NCBI GenBank assembly: GCA_017940445.1 | Contig: JAGAYQ010000163.1 | Location: 1 to 5,111 of the forward strand | Length of the DNA: 5,111 nt | From: Pyramidobacter sp. | Lineage (GTDB): Bacteria; Synergistota; Synergistia; Synergistales; Dethiosulfovibrionaceae | Direction of reading: 5' to 3' | In this document: positions 1 to 4,828 of the stretch, one piece after another | Position numbering within the stretch: the stretch's first letter is position 1 | How the letters are laid out: every line of letters begins with the position of its first letter | The notes under the pieces: generated by a model | Database searches by the model: none | The model's input: only the letters and a program-made list of their open reading frames with translations | What the model was told of the DNA's origin: nothing | Translations under genes and position numbers: made by a program

Positions 1-114
1 CGAGGTCCCGCGGCCGAAATTGGCACCGCCGTTTTCGAGAAAGTCCTTCATGGCCTCGGCCACGCAGGGAGGTTTGGGCCACGTGGTCGCTGCGTTGTTG
101 AAATAGATCGACAT
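1..114 (-). CDS. Cysteine desulfurase-like class V aminotransferase, N-terminal 38 residues (partial)
   Basis: Reading leftward from the ATG whose complement is 112-114, the frame stays open to the window edge and gives 38 residues starting MSIYFNNAATTWPKP and ending in GGANFGRGTS. The xYFNNAAT(T/S)xPKP opening followed by a GGNxGRGxS-like segment is typical of the N-terminus of PLP-dependent class V aminotransferases of the cysteine desulfurase (NifS/SufS/CsdA-like) group, which release sulfur from cysteine for Fe-S cluster or tRNA thiolation. The PLP lysine and catalytic cysteine lie outside the window, so the exact subfamily and true activity cannot be told; selenocysteine lyase-like or uncharacterised members share this opening. 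A GGA-type ribosome binding site (complement of 123-125) sits 8 bases before the ATG, which supports the start. The gene diverges from dnaA across the left part of the origin region. Confidence 0.85.
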   Translation of the reverse strand, partial: MSIYFNNAATTWPKPPCVAEAMKDFLENGGANFGRGTS

Positions 115-170
115 TGTTTTTTCCTTTCTTTTCCATAGGCAGCCAAATCGCATCCCGGCTGATTTTTTTT

Positions 171-176
171 ATTATA
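171..176 (-). promoter_or_regulatory. Candidate -10 element for the leftward desulfurase-like gene
   Basis: The complement of 171-176 reads TATAAT, a perfect sigma-70 type -10 hexamer. It lies 56 bases before the leftward ATG and would give a leader of about 50 bases. The best -35 match is weak: the complement of 196-201 reads CAGACA, four of six matches to TTGACA, with a long 19-base spacer. A run of eight T on the plus strand (163-170) lies just downstream. The -10 is convincing by sequence, but the promoter as a whole is inferred. Confidence 0.45.
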
Positions 177-205
177 CATCGTTTCCCGGCGGTTTTGTCT
201 GCGCC

Positions 206-233
206 TTGCAGTTTGACGTTTTTTGTGGATAAT
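206..233 (+). promoter_or_regulatory. Candidate dnaA promoter overlapping a DnaA box
   Basis: A possible -10 hexamer GATAAT (228-233, five of six matches to TATAAT) is preceded, 16 bases away, by a weak -35 TTGCAG (206-211). The -10 lies almost wholly inside the perfect DnaA box at 224-232. If this is the promoter, transcription would start near 240 and leave a leader of about 120 bases before dnaA. DnaA binding would block RNA polymerase, consistent with the autorepression known for dnaA in several bacteria. A TTGACG hexamer at 213-218 is a better -35 by sequence but has no -10 at a usable distance. The assignment is inference. Confidence 0.35.
224..232 (-). promoter_or_regulatory. DnaA box, perfect
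   Basis: The plus strand reads TGTGGATAA, so the minus strand reads TTATCCACA, the exact high-affinity consensus. It is one of two boxes upstream of dnaA and overlaps the candidate -10 of the dnaA promoter. Confidence 0.85.
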
Positions 234-272
234 ATCCTTGGAGTAGTTTGCATTTGCGCCTGCGAAAGGGAC

Positions 273-281
273 TTTTCCACA
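273..281 (+). promoter_or_regulatory. DnaA box, one mismatch
   Basis: TTTTCCACA differs from TTATCCACA only at the third base. It faces the perfect box at 224-232 in the opposite orientation, 40 bases away, which suits a regulatory or origin role upstream of dnaA. Confidence 0.6.
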
Positions 282-326
282 AAAATCCTGGCAGTTTTCG
301 CGGCGCAGATTTCATGTCTTTTGGGC

Positions 327-338
327 CTTTATATAAAG
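327..338. repeat. 12-bp perfect palindrome before dnaA
   Basis: CTTTATATAAAG is its own reverse complement and lies 20 bases upstream of the dnaA ATG, just before its ribosome binding site. It could be a protein-binding dyad. It also contains TATAAA (332-337), but there is no credible -35 at a normal distance and a start from it would leave almost no leader, so I do not call it a promoter. Confidence 0.4.
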
Positions 339-344
339 ACGCAC

Positions 345-352
345 AAGGTGGG
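345..352 (+). promoter_or_regulatory. Ribosome binding site of dnaA
   Basis: AAGGTGGG matches the AAGGAGG anti-SD complement with one mismatch and ends 6 bases before the ATG at 359. This picks that ATG over the in-frame upstream codons at 248 (TTG) and 314 (ATG), which lack such a site and would add residues not expected in DnaA. Confidence 0.75.
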
Positions 353-358
353 TACTCA

Positions 359-1675
359 ATGAAAGACGTCAATCAAATCTGGAAGGAGCTCCAGAAGTAC
401 GCCGAGCCGCTCCTTCCGCCGCAGACCGTCGACATCTGGCTGAAAGCGTGCGTACCGACGCATATGGACGGCGACAAGCTGGTCGTCGAAGCGCTGCCGT
501 TCGTGGTGAAGAAGATCCGCGAGGAACACCTCGCCACGCTCGAAAAGGTCATGGTCGAGCACGGTCTGGGCAGCGGTCTCATCCTGGCGACCGAGACGAA
601 AACCGAAGAACAGGAAAAGCCCGCGGCGGAGAAGGCTCACGCGAAGCCGCTGATCGCCTACAACGGGCTGAACCGCCAGTACGATTTCGCCTCGTTCGTC
701 GTCGGCAACTCAAACCGCATCGCCTACGCCTCCAGCTTCGCCGTGGCCGAGGCTCCCGGTGAGTCATACAATCCTCTGTTCATCTGGGGCGGCGTCGGAC
801 TGGGCAAAACGCATCTGATGCACGCCATCGGCAACTACGCGCAGAGCCAGAATCCCGACATCAAAGTGCTGTATCTGTCGTCGGAGAAGTTCACCAACGA
901 CCTGATCACGGCCATCAAGAACAACAGCACGCAGAGCTTCCGCTCGCACTACCGGCATGTCGACATCCTCCTCATCGACGACATCCAGTTCCTGGCGGGC
1001 AAGGAAAGTACGCAGGAAGAGTTTTTCCATACGTTCAACGACCTCTACAACGCCAAAAAGCTGATCGTCCTCAGCTCCGACCGGCCGCCCAGAGAGCTCG
1101 GCGACATCGACGAGCGCATCCGCAGCCGGTTCGCCTGGGGGTTCGTTTCCGACATCAAGCCGCCGGATTACGAGACGAGGATCGCCATCCTCAAGAAGAA
1201 AGCCGAGCAGCGGCGCATCCCTGTGAATGACGACGTGATCAACTTCCTCGCCGAGACGATGCCAAGCAATATCCGCGAGCTGGAAGGCGCGCTCAACCGC
1301 GTGATCGCCAGCTCCAGCTTCTCGCAGATGCCGATCACGATCGAGAACACCCGCGAGTGGCTGAAGGACGTGATCGACGTCAGCCACCACGGCGCACTTT
1401 CGTCGCAGCGGATCATCGAGCTGGTCAGCGCCGAGTTCAACTACACCGCGCAGGACATCTGCGGCAGAGGCCGCACTTCCGAAGTGGCGCTCGCCCGTCA
1501 GACAGCCATGTACCTGTGCCGTAAGCACACTGAACTGAGCTATGCAAAGATCGCCAAGGATTTCGGCAAGAAGGACCACACGACGGTGATTCACGCTTAT
1601 AACTGCATCTCAGTGCGCATCAACGAAGACGAACGTGTGCGCAAGATCGTGGAAAACATTGAGAAAAAGCTGTGA
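359..1675 (+). CDS. dnaA: Chromosomal replication initiator protein DnaA
   Basis: DnaA binds DnaA boxes at oriC, forms an ATP-dependent helical filament, melts the origin and recruits the replicative helicase. The 438 residues are a normal family length. Domain I (about 1-75, helicase and DnaA contacts) starts with MKDVNQIWKELQ; a short acidic-basic linker (about 76-105) stands for domain II; the AAA+ domain III follows (about 107-335) with Walker A GGVGLGKTH (144-152), Walker B LLIDD (204-208), the arginine-finger box RIRSRF (253-258, R257) and sensor II NIRELEGAL (304-312, R306). Domain IV (about 345-438) has the helix-turn-helix signature with GRGRTSEVALARQ (369-381) and the box-contacting loop DHTTV (406-410). 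R372 aligns with the minor-groove arginine (R399 of the E. coli protein). One oddity is Ala379 where most DnaA proteins have Pro (xxPRQ). Boxes on both flanks suggest autoregulation. The identification is certain. Confidence 0.98.
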   Translation: MKDVNQIWKELQKYAEPLLPPQTVDIWLKACVPTHMDGDKLVVEALPFVVKKIREEHLATLEKVMVEHGLGSGLILATETKTEEQEKPAAEKAHAKPLIAYNGLNRQYDFASFVVGNSNRIAYASSFAVAEAPGESYNPLFIWGGVGLGKTHLMHAIGNYAQSQNPDIKVLYLSSEKFTNDLITAIKNNSTQSFRSHYRHVDILLIDDIQFLAGKESTQEEFFHTFNDLYNAKKLIVLSSDRPPRELGDIDERIRSRFAWGFVSDIKPPDYETRIAILKKKAEQRRIPVNDDVINFLAETMPSNIRELEGALNRVIASSSFSQMPITIENTREWLKDVIDVSHHGALSSQRIIELVSAEFNYTAQDICGRGRTSEVALARQTAMYLCRKHTELSYAKIAKDFGKKDHTTVIHAYNCISVRINEDERVRKIVENIEKKL

Positions 1676-1704
1676 AAAAAAGGTGGAACGACGCTGAACA
1701 ATTC

Positions 1705-1713
1705 TGTGGATAA
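1705..1713 (-). promoter_or_regulatory. DnaA box, perfect
   Basis: TGTGGATAA on the plus strand is the exact TTATCCACA box on the minus strand. It begins 30 bases after the dnaA stop and opens the box cluster between dnaA and dnaN. Confidence 0.85.
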
Positions 1714-1751
1714 CACCATGCTCAGGGCGTTTTCTGCCCCGAACGGTGGAA

Positions 1752-1774
1752 AGTGTGGACAGAAGTCCACCACT
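1752..1774. repeat. Bulged inverted repeat within the origin region
   Basis: AGTG-TGGAC (1752-1760) pairs with GTCCA-CACT (1765-1769 and 1771-1774) around the loop AGAA, leaving C1770 as a single bulge; this is nine base pairs. An equivalent unbulged form is the six-pair GTGGAC/GTCCAC. No T-run follows, so it is a poor intrinsic terminator for dnaA. A degenerate DnaA box (TGTGGACAG, 1754-1762, two mismatches) overlaps the left arm. Confidence 0.55.
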
Positions 1775-1785
1775 GATCCGCTGAT

Positions 1786-1794
1786 TTGTCCACA
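1786..1794 (+). promoter_or_regulatory. DnaA box, one mismatch
   Basis: TTGTCCACA differs from the consensus only at the third base. It points rightward, like the two boxes that precede the candidate unwinding element. Confidence 0.6.
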
Positions 1795-1829
1795 TTAACG
1801 AACTAAGCATTTTCAGACGTTTATATCAC

Positions 1830-1838
1830 TTATCCACA
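1830..1838 (+). promoter_or_regulatory. DnaA box, perfect
   Basis: TTATCCACA on the plus strand. It is followed two bases later by a second box in the same orientation, forming a tandem pair that points at the DnaA-trio-like element. Confidence 0.88.
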
Positions 1839-1840
1839 AA

Positions 1841-1849
1841 TTACACACA
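1841..1849 (+). promoter_or_regulatory. DnaA box, one mismatch, next to the trio element
   Basis: TTACACACA differs from TTATNCACA only at position 4. It sits directly downstream of the perfect box and two bases upstream of CTATTATTA. This is the place expected for the box that guides the DnaA filament onto single-stranded DNA. Confidence 0.6.
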
Positions 1850-1851
1850 GC

Positions 1852-1898
1852 CTATTATTACGGCTTCTGGTTTTATCAATTACCTAGTTGTTCATAAC
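1852..1898 (+). promoter_or_regulatory. Candidate DnaA-trio element and DNA unwinding region
   Basis: CTA-TTA-TTA at 1852-1860 reads 3'-GAT-AAT-AAT-5' on the complementary strand. This is the trinucleotide repeat described as DnaA-trios, which bind the DnaA filament as single-stranded DNA during origin melting. It lies two bases after a tandem DnaA box pair of matching polarity. Beyond a short GC-rich patch (1861-1870), the stretch 1869-1898 is about 70 percent A+T, unlike the GC-rich genes around it, and could melt easily. The pattern is visible; the function is inferred. Confidence 0.55.
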
Positions 1899-1907
1899 AG
1901 GGGAAAG

Positions 1908-1913
1908 TGAGGA
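1908..1913 (+). promoter_or_regulatory. Ribosome binding site of dnaN
   Basis: TGAGGA with a GAGG core (1909-1912) ends 7-8 bases before the ATG at 1921. It supports that start over the in-frame TTG at 1888, which would add 11 residues ahead of the conserved MKLEI opening. Confidence 0.65.
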
Positions 1914-1920
1914 TTTCCAC

Positions 1921-3081
1921 ATGAAACTTGAGATCACCCAGAACGTATTCATGAAATACTGGACCATGGCCGAACGCGTTACCGGCACCAAGAGCACCAT
2001 GGCCACGCTGGCCAGCATTCTCTGCGAGGCCGATGAAAACGGCGTCACGCTGAACGCCACCGACCTGAAAACGACCATCCGCATCAAGGCCGAAGGCGTG
2101 AACGTGCTCGAGCCGGGCACGGCCATCCTGCCGCTCAAGGTGGTCGGCGAGCTGTTCAAGAAGATCGCCGTCTCGCCGTTCACCGTCGAAGTCGAGGACG
2201 AAAAGGGCACGATCACGGCAGGCCGCAGCCATTATTCGTTTACCACCTACATGGTCGCCGACTTCCCGGAACTGCCGTCGCCCCGCGCTGCCGAGGAGTT
2301 CACCCGCGTTCCTGCCGGCGAGCTGGGCCGCGTCCTGGCTGAGGGCAGCATTGCCGGCGCGCCGAACGAGGACTTCCCCAAGTACCTTTCCGGCGGTCTG
2401 CTTCAGATCTCCGGCGGTGAGCTGCGCGTCGTCGCCACCGACGGACGCCGTCTTTCGCTGTCAAAAACGCTCGTCCAGAACAGCGGCGAATCGGACGAGC
2501 TGCGCGAGATGCTGCTGCCCCTCAAGTCGCTCGACGAATACAAGAGCGTCCTCGCCAGCGTGCCGCCCGATCAGGAGGTCGAAGTGCTCCAGGACGGCGC
2601 CGTGACTTATTTCAACGTGCCCGGCGTGCAGTACTCGGTGAGATGCATCGATTCCAAGTTCCCCAACTACGAGCGCATCCTCAGCAACACCAGCACCACG
2701 CAGCTCAAGGCTGAGCGCGCCAGCTTCCTCTCTGCGCTCGACCGCATCAACGTCGTCGTCAGCGATTCCAGCCGCATGGTGCTGCTTACGCTGTCGCCCG
2801 GCGCGGCCATGGGGCTGACGGGACGCGCGCCTGAGGTCGGCGAGGCGAACGAGAGCGTCGATGCTGAGATCGACGGCGAGCCGCTCAAGGTGGCCTTCAA
2901 CGTCGGCTATCTGATCGCCGGCATCAAAGCGTTCCACGGCAGCGAAGTCAGCCTGTCCTTCAACGGCAGCGAAGGTCAGATGATGATCTCGCGCCCCGAG
3001 GGCGAGGACTTCATCTACATGCTCATGCCGATCAAGCTCAAGTCCGTCGAGACGGCTATGGGCGGCGCCGCGGAGGCTTAA
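1921..3081 (+). CDS. dnaN: DNA polymerase III beta subunit (sliding clamp)
   Basis: DnaN forms a ring dimer around DNA that tethers DNA polymerase III and serves as a docking hub for repair and regulatory proteins at the fork. The 386 residues match three repeated clamp domains of about 120 each. Family landmarks are the MKLEI start, DFPELP (114-119) near the end of domain 1, VATDGRRLS (171-179) in domain 2 with residues of the partner-binding pocket, KFPNYERI (246-253) at the domain 2/3 linker, and the C-terminal YMLMPIKL (366-373), which corresponds to the E. coli terminal YVVMPMRL. The protein continues 13 residues beyond this point (KSVETAMGGAAEA), a small tail beyond the usual end, close to the partner-binding cleft. 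The gene lies directly after the origin and 10 bases before recF, with the recF ribosome binding site overlapping its stop, so the two are translated from one mRNA. The identification is certain. Confidence 0.98.
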   Translation: MKLEITQNVFMKYWTMAERVTGTKSTMATLASILCEADENGVTLNATDLKTTIRIKAEGVNVLEPGTAILPLKVVGELFKKIAVSPFTVEVEDEKGTITAGRSHYSFTTYMVADFPELPSPRAAEEFTRVPAGELGRVLAEGSIAGAPNEDFPKYLSGGLLQISGGELRVVATDGRRLSLSKTLVQNSGESDELREMLLPLKSLDEYKSVLASVPPDQEVEVLQDGAVTYFNVPGVQYSVRCIDSKFPNYERILSNTSTTQLKAERASFLSALDRINVVVSDSSRMVLLTLSPGAAMGLTGRAPEVGEANESVDAEIDGEPLKVAFNVGYLIAGIKAFHGSEVSLSFNGSEGQMMISRPEGEDFIYMLMPIKLKSVETAMGGAAEA

Positions 3082-3085
3082 GGAG
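3080..3085 (+). promoter_or_regulatory. Ribosome binding site of recF, overlapping the dnaN stop
   Basis: AAGGAG begins with the last two bases of the dnaN TAA stop (3079-3081) and ends 6 bases before the recF ATG at 3092. The layout suggests translational coupling between clamp and RecF. Confidence 0.8.
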
Positions 3086-3091
3086 CTTTTC

Positions 3092-4153
3092 ATGCGGATC
3101 GCTCAGACGAGAATCCGCAATTTTCGCAATCTGGAAAACGCGCTCTGTGAATGGCACCCCGGGCTGAACGTGCTCAGCGGGCCCAACGGAGCGGGCAAGA
3201 CGAACGTTCTGGAGGCTCTCCACATCATTACCGGGTGGGGAGCCTTCAGCGGCTCGCGGTGTTCTGACACAGTCCGGTGGAACAGCGAAGGCGGCGCCTC
3301 GCTGGCAGCTCAGGCCGAAGGCGAGCGCAGCGCCCTGATCGAGGCCCATATCGTCGCCCGCGCCTCGCTGCGCGTCGACGGCAAGGCGTGCCGCTGGGGC
3401 GATCTGCGCAGCTGCGTGCAGTCGCTGGCGTTCCTGCCGGCCGATATGGCGCTGATCGAAGGCTCGCCCGCGGTGCGGCGCCGTTTTCTTGACGTGCTCT
3501 GCGCGCTGGTCTTTCCGCTCTATGCGTTCAAGCTCTCCGAGTACCGCCGCATCACGCAGCACCGGCGCTACCTGCTCAGCCAGGGGCATTCGCCGCGCAT
3601 CACGCAGGAGACGATGGCCGCACTGGCCGTCTGGATCTGGGAGTGCCGCACCGAAGTGACGTCCGCTCTTGAAAAATGTCTTGAAAAATGGAACGACCTT
3701 CTGCCCCGTCCTGTGGCCCTGGAATTGAAAAGGGGAGGGGCGGGCAATGCGGATGACCTGCTCGAAGATTTCCACCGTTCCTGCGCGATCCTCGCCGAAC
3801 GTGAGCGGGCTTCCGGCACCCCTCTGGTCGGTCCGCACCGCGACGATCTGCTCCTCAGCTGCGAAAGCAGGACGGCTGCGGAAGTACTCAGCCGCGGACA
3901 GCGCCGCCGCGCCGCGCTTTCACTGATCATGGCGGCGGCTTCGGCCGTTCAGGAACGCTACCGTGCCGCGCCTGTGCTGCTGCTTGACGAGGTGACGAGC
4001 GAGCTCGACGCTTCGGGCCGCGACATCCTCATGAACTGCCTCGGCCGCAGCGGCTGGCAGGTGTTTGCCGCTACGGCCGAAAGTCCGCTGCCGCAGTTTG
4101 ACGGCGCGGCCTGGAAACTTGACGCGGGAAAGATCGAACGGATCAGTTCATAA
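3092..4153 (+). CDS. recF: DNA replication and repair protein RecF
   Basis: RecF is an SMC/ABC-like ATPase that acts with RecO and RecR to load RecA on single-strand gaps and to help restart stalled forks. The 353 residues are a typical length. The order of motifs is MRIAQTRIRNFRN at the start, Walker A GPNGAGKTN (30-38), the family segment FLPADMALIEGSPAVRRRFLD (from 114), GPHRDD (247-252), the ABC signature LSRGQRRRAAL (266-276), Walker B VLLLDE (295-300) and the D-loop SELD (303-306). After Walker B most homologs have a QVFxTTT-like switch segment; here it reads QVFAATAE, a mild divergence. The helical arm contains an exact 12-base tandem repeat (3667-3690) giving LEKC-LEKW (193-200). It follows dnaN by 10 bases and is surely in the same operon. 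The small S4-domain gene (rlbA/yaaA) often found before recF is absent. The identification is firm. Confidence 0.97.
   Translation: MRIAQTRIRNFRNLENALCEWHPGLNVLSGPNGAGKTNVLEALHIITGWGAFSGSRCSDTVRWNSEGGASLAAQAEGERSALIEAHIVARASLRVDGKACRWGDLRSCVQSLAFLPADMALIEGSPAVRRRFLDVLCALVFPLYAFKLSEYRRITQHRRYLLSQGHSPRITQETMAALAVWIWECRTEVTSALEKCLEKWNDLLPRPVALELKRGGAGNADDLLEDFHRSCAILAERERASGTPLVGPHRDDLLLSCESRTAAEVLSRGQRRRAALSLIMAAASAVQERYRAAPVLLLDEVTSELDASGRDILMNCLGRSGWQVFAATAESPLPQFDGAAWKLDAGKIERISS
3667..3690 (+). repeat. Exact 12-bp tandem duplication inside recF
   Basis: TCTTGAAAAATG occurs twice with no gap (3667-3678 and 3679-3690). It preserves the frame and yields LEKC followed by LEKW in the RecF helical arm. 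The codons are A-rich compared with surrounding recF codons. Confidence 0.8.
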
Positions 4154-4194
4154 AAGAGCGTGAAGCGTTTGACGAATCCTGATGTTTAAAAAAA

Positions 4195-4218
4195 CAGCGC
4201 GGACAATTTTACGCGCTG
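4195..4218 (+). terminator. Stem-loop after recF, possible weak terminator
   Basis: CAGCGCG (4195-4201) and CGCGCTG (4212-4218) form a perfect seven-pair GC-rich stem with a ten-base loop. An A-run (4188-4194) precedes it, but the nearest strong T-run (4233-4238) is 14 bases beyond the stem, too far for an ideal Rho-independent terminator. It may attenuate dnaN-recF transcripts, protect an mRNA end or simply be an intergenic hairpin. The stem is clear; its role is inferred. Confidence 0.4.
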
Positions 4219-4240
4219 CGAACGTTTATTCCTTTTTTGC

Positions 4241-4248
4241 AAGGAGGT
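4241..4248 (+). promoter_or_regulatory. Perfect ribosome binding site of the secreted protein gene
   Basis: AAGGAGGT is a full match to the 16S anti-SD complement and ends 6 bases before the ATG at 4255. It is the strongest such site in the window and rules out the in-frame TTG at 4237, which would lie before it. It suggests high translation. Confidence 0.85.
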
Positions 4249-4254
4249 ACCCTT

Positions 4255-4815
4255 ATGAAAAAAATTCTGCTTGCCGCTGCGGCGGCTTTCGCTCTGAGCG
4301 CAGCATCCTATGCCGCCGAGACGATCGACGGCGTCTGGGGCGTGAATTTCGGCGCGTCGGTGGCTGACGCCAACGCGGTCATGACCGGACAGAACGGCGC
4401 CCGGCTGCTGTGCGAGTACAGCTATCTGCCCGGCTATCACGAGGCTTTTTACGCGGTGGACTTTTTCGGCCGCCAGGGCCATCTGCTGCTGCGCTTTTCC
4501 AAAAAAGGTCTGTTCCTTGCCCGCTTTGCCTTTGCCCGCAAGGGCGACCTTGAGCGCGCGAAGAAGGCCGCCGCTTCGCGAAATCAGAACAGCGAGAAGA
4601 AATACGCTGCCTTCACCGGACATTACAACGAGCTCAGCGCGATGCTGACGAGCAAGTACGGCGCCCCCACCGAAGAGCTTGAAGAAAGCGGCGTCGTCAG
4701 CGGTGTGCGCTGGAGCGAAGGCGTTTTCAGCCGTCAGTCGATCACGCTGTACGAAAACCGCTCGCTCACACAGAGCGACACCGTGCTCAGCTACGAGGAC
4801 TCGGGCCGCAAATAG
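4255..4815 (+). CDS. Secreted or periplasmic protein of unknown function
   Basis: I do not recognise this 186-residue protein. It begins with a classic Sec signal peptide: MKK, a hydrophobic Ala/Leu/Phe core (4-17), and a probable signal peptidase I cut after SYA at residue 20. No lipobox cysteine is present, so it is not an obvious lipoprotein. The mature part (about 166 residues) has one cysteine (C53). It opens with [19 protein letters not shown] (25-43), resembling small exported proteins that start with a WG-x-FG-x-S segment and a short helix. Alternating hydrophobic stretches follow ([18 protein letters not shown], 76-93), then a basic helix (95-116), a helix ending in LTSKYGAP (131-138), and a final strand pair (RWSEG, 152-156; SITLYEN, 162-168). 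A compact alpha/beta periplasmic domain fits this pattern, but that is inference. It sits 101 bases after recF and 13 bases before mnmG. The composition matches its neighbours, so recent transfer is not indicated. Confidence 0.85.
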   Translation: MKKILLAAAAAFALSAASYAAETIDGVWGVNFGASVADANAVMTGQNGARLLCEYSYLPGYHEAFYAVDFFGRQGHLLLRFSKKGLFLARFAFARKGDLERAKKAAASRNQNSEKKYAAFTGHYNELSAMLTSKYGAPTEELEESGVVSGVRWSEGVFSRQSITLYENRSLTQSDTVLSYEDSGRK

Positions 4816-4828
4816 GCCGGTGGCCGCA

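Larger units (their letters stand above)
1676..1920. other. Main part of the replication origin (oriC), dnaA-dnaN intergenic region
   Basis: This 245-base gap between dnaA and dnaN holds at least four DnaA boxes with no more than one mismatch (1705-1713, 1786-1794, 1830-1838, 1841-1849), a degenerate one at 1754-1762, an inverted repeat and an AT-rich right end. The region next to dnaA is the usual place for bacterial origins. Together with the boxes upstream of dnaA it suggests a split origin with dnaA between the two parts, as in Bacillus subtilis and Helicobacter. No clear dnaN promoter is visible; the best -10 match, TATTAT (1853-1858), lies in the trio element and lacks a good -35, so dnaN may depend partly on read-through from dnaA. 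Origin function is inferred from position and box density. Confidence 0.8.

Noticed and set aside
114..362. Plus-strand open frame across the region upstream of dnaA
   Set aside because: It crosses the DnaA boxes and the dnaA ribosome binding site, ends just inside dnaA, and lacks its own ribosome binding site.
764..1594. Long minus-strand open frame of 276 codons opposite dnaA
   Set aside because: It lies wholly within dnaA, has no recognisable motif or ribosome binding site, and is expected in GC-rich coding DNA.
1676..1920. Intrinsic terminator for dnaA
   Set aside because: The inverted repeat at 1752-1774 and a four-pair GGGC/GCCC (1725-1739) both lack a following T-run.
1913..1921. ATTTCCACA just before the dnaN start as a DnaA box
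   Set aside because: It has two mismatches and overlaps the dnaN ATG; too weak to call without binding data.
2461..3093. Minus-strand open frame of 210 codons opposite dnaN
   Set aside because: Same reasoning: no motifs, and the clamp on the other strand explains the sequence.
3732..3749. Strong Shine-Dalgarno-like AGGGGAGGGG stretch followed by ATG in another frame inside recF
   Set aside because: The resulting frame is about 60 codons, Ser/Ala/Arg-rich, without motifs, and overlaps conserved RecF sequence.
3056..3838. Long minus-strand open frame of 260 codons opposite recF
   Set aside because: It is antisense to recF with its strongly conserved ATPase motifs; low-complexity Arg/Ala-rich composition marks it as a shadow.
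4169..4190. TTGACG hexamer after recF as a promoter for the secreted protein gene
   Set aside because: No -10-like hexamer occurs at 15-19 bases; TTTAAA is only 10 bases away. A weak CGGACA/TTTATT pair (4200-4230) has a 19-base spacer and is also unconvincing.
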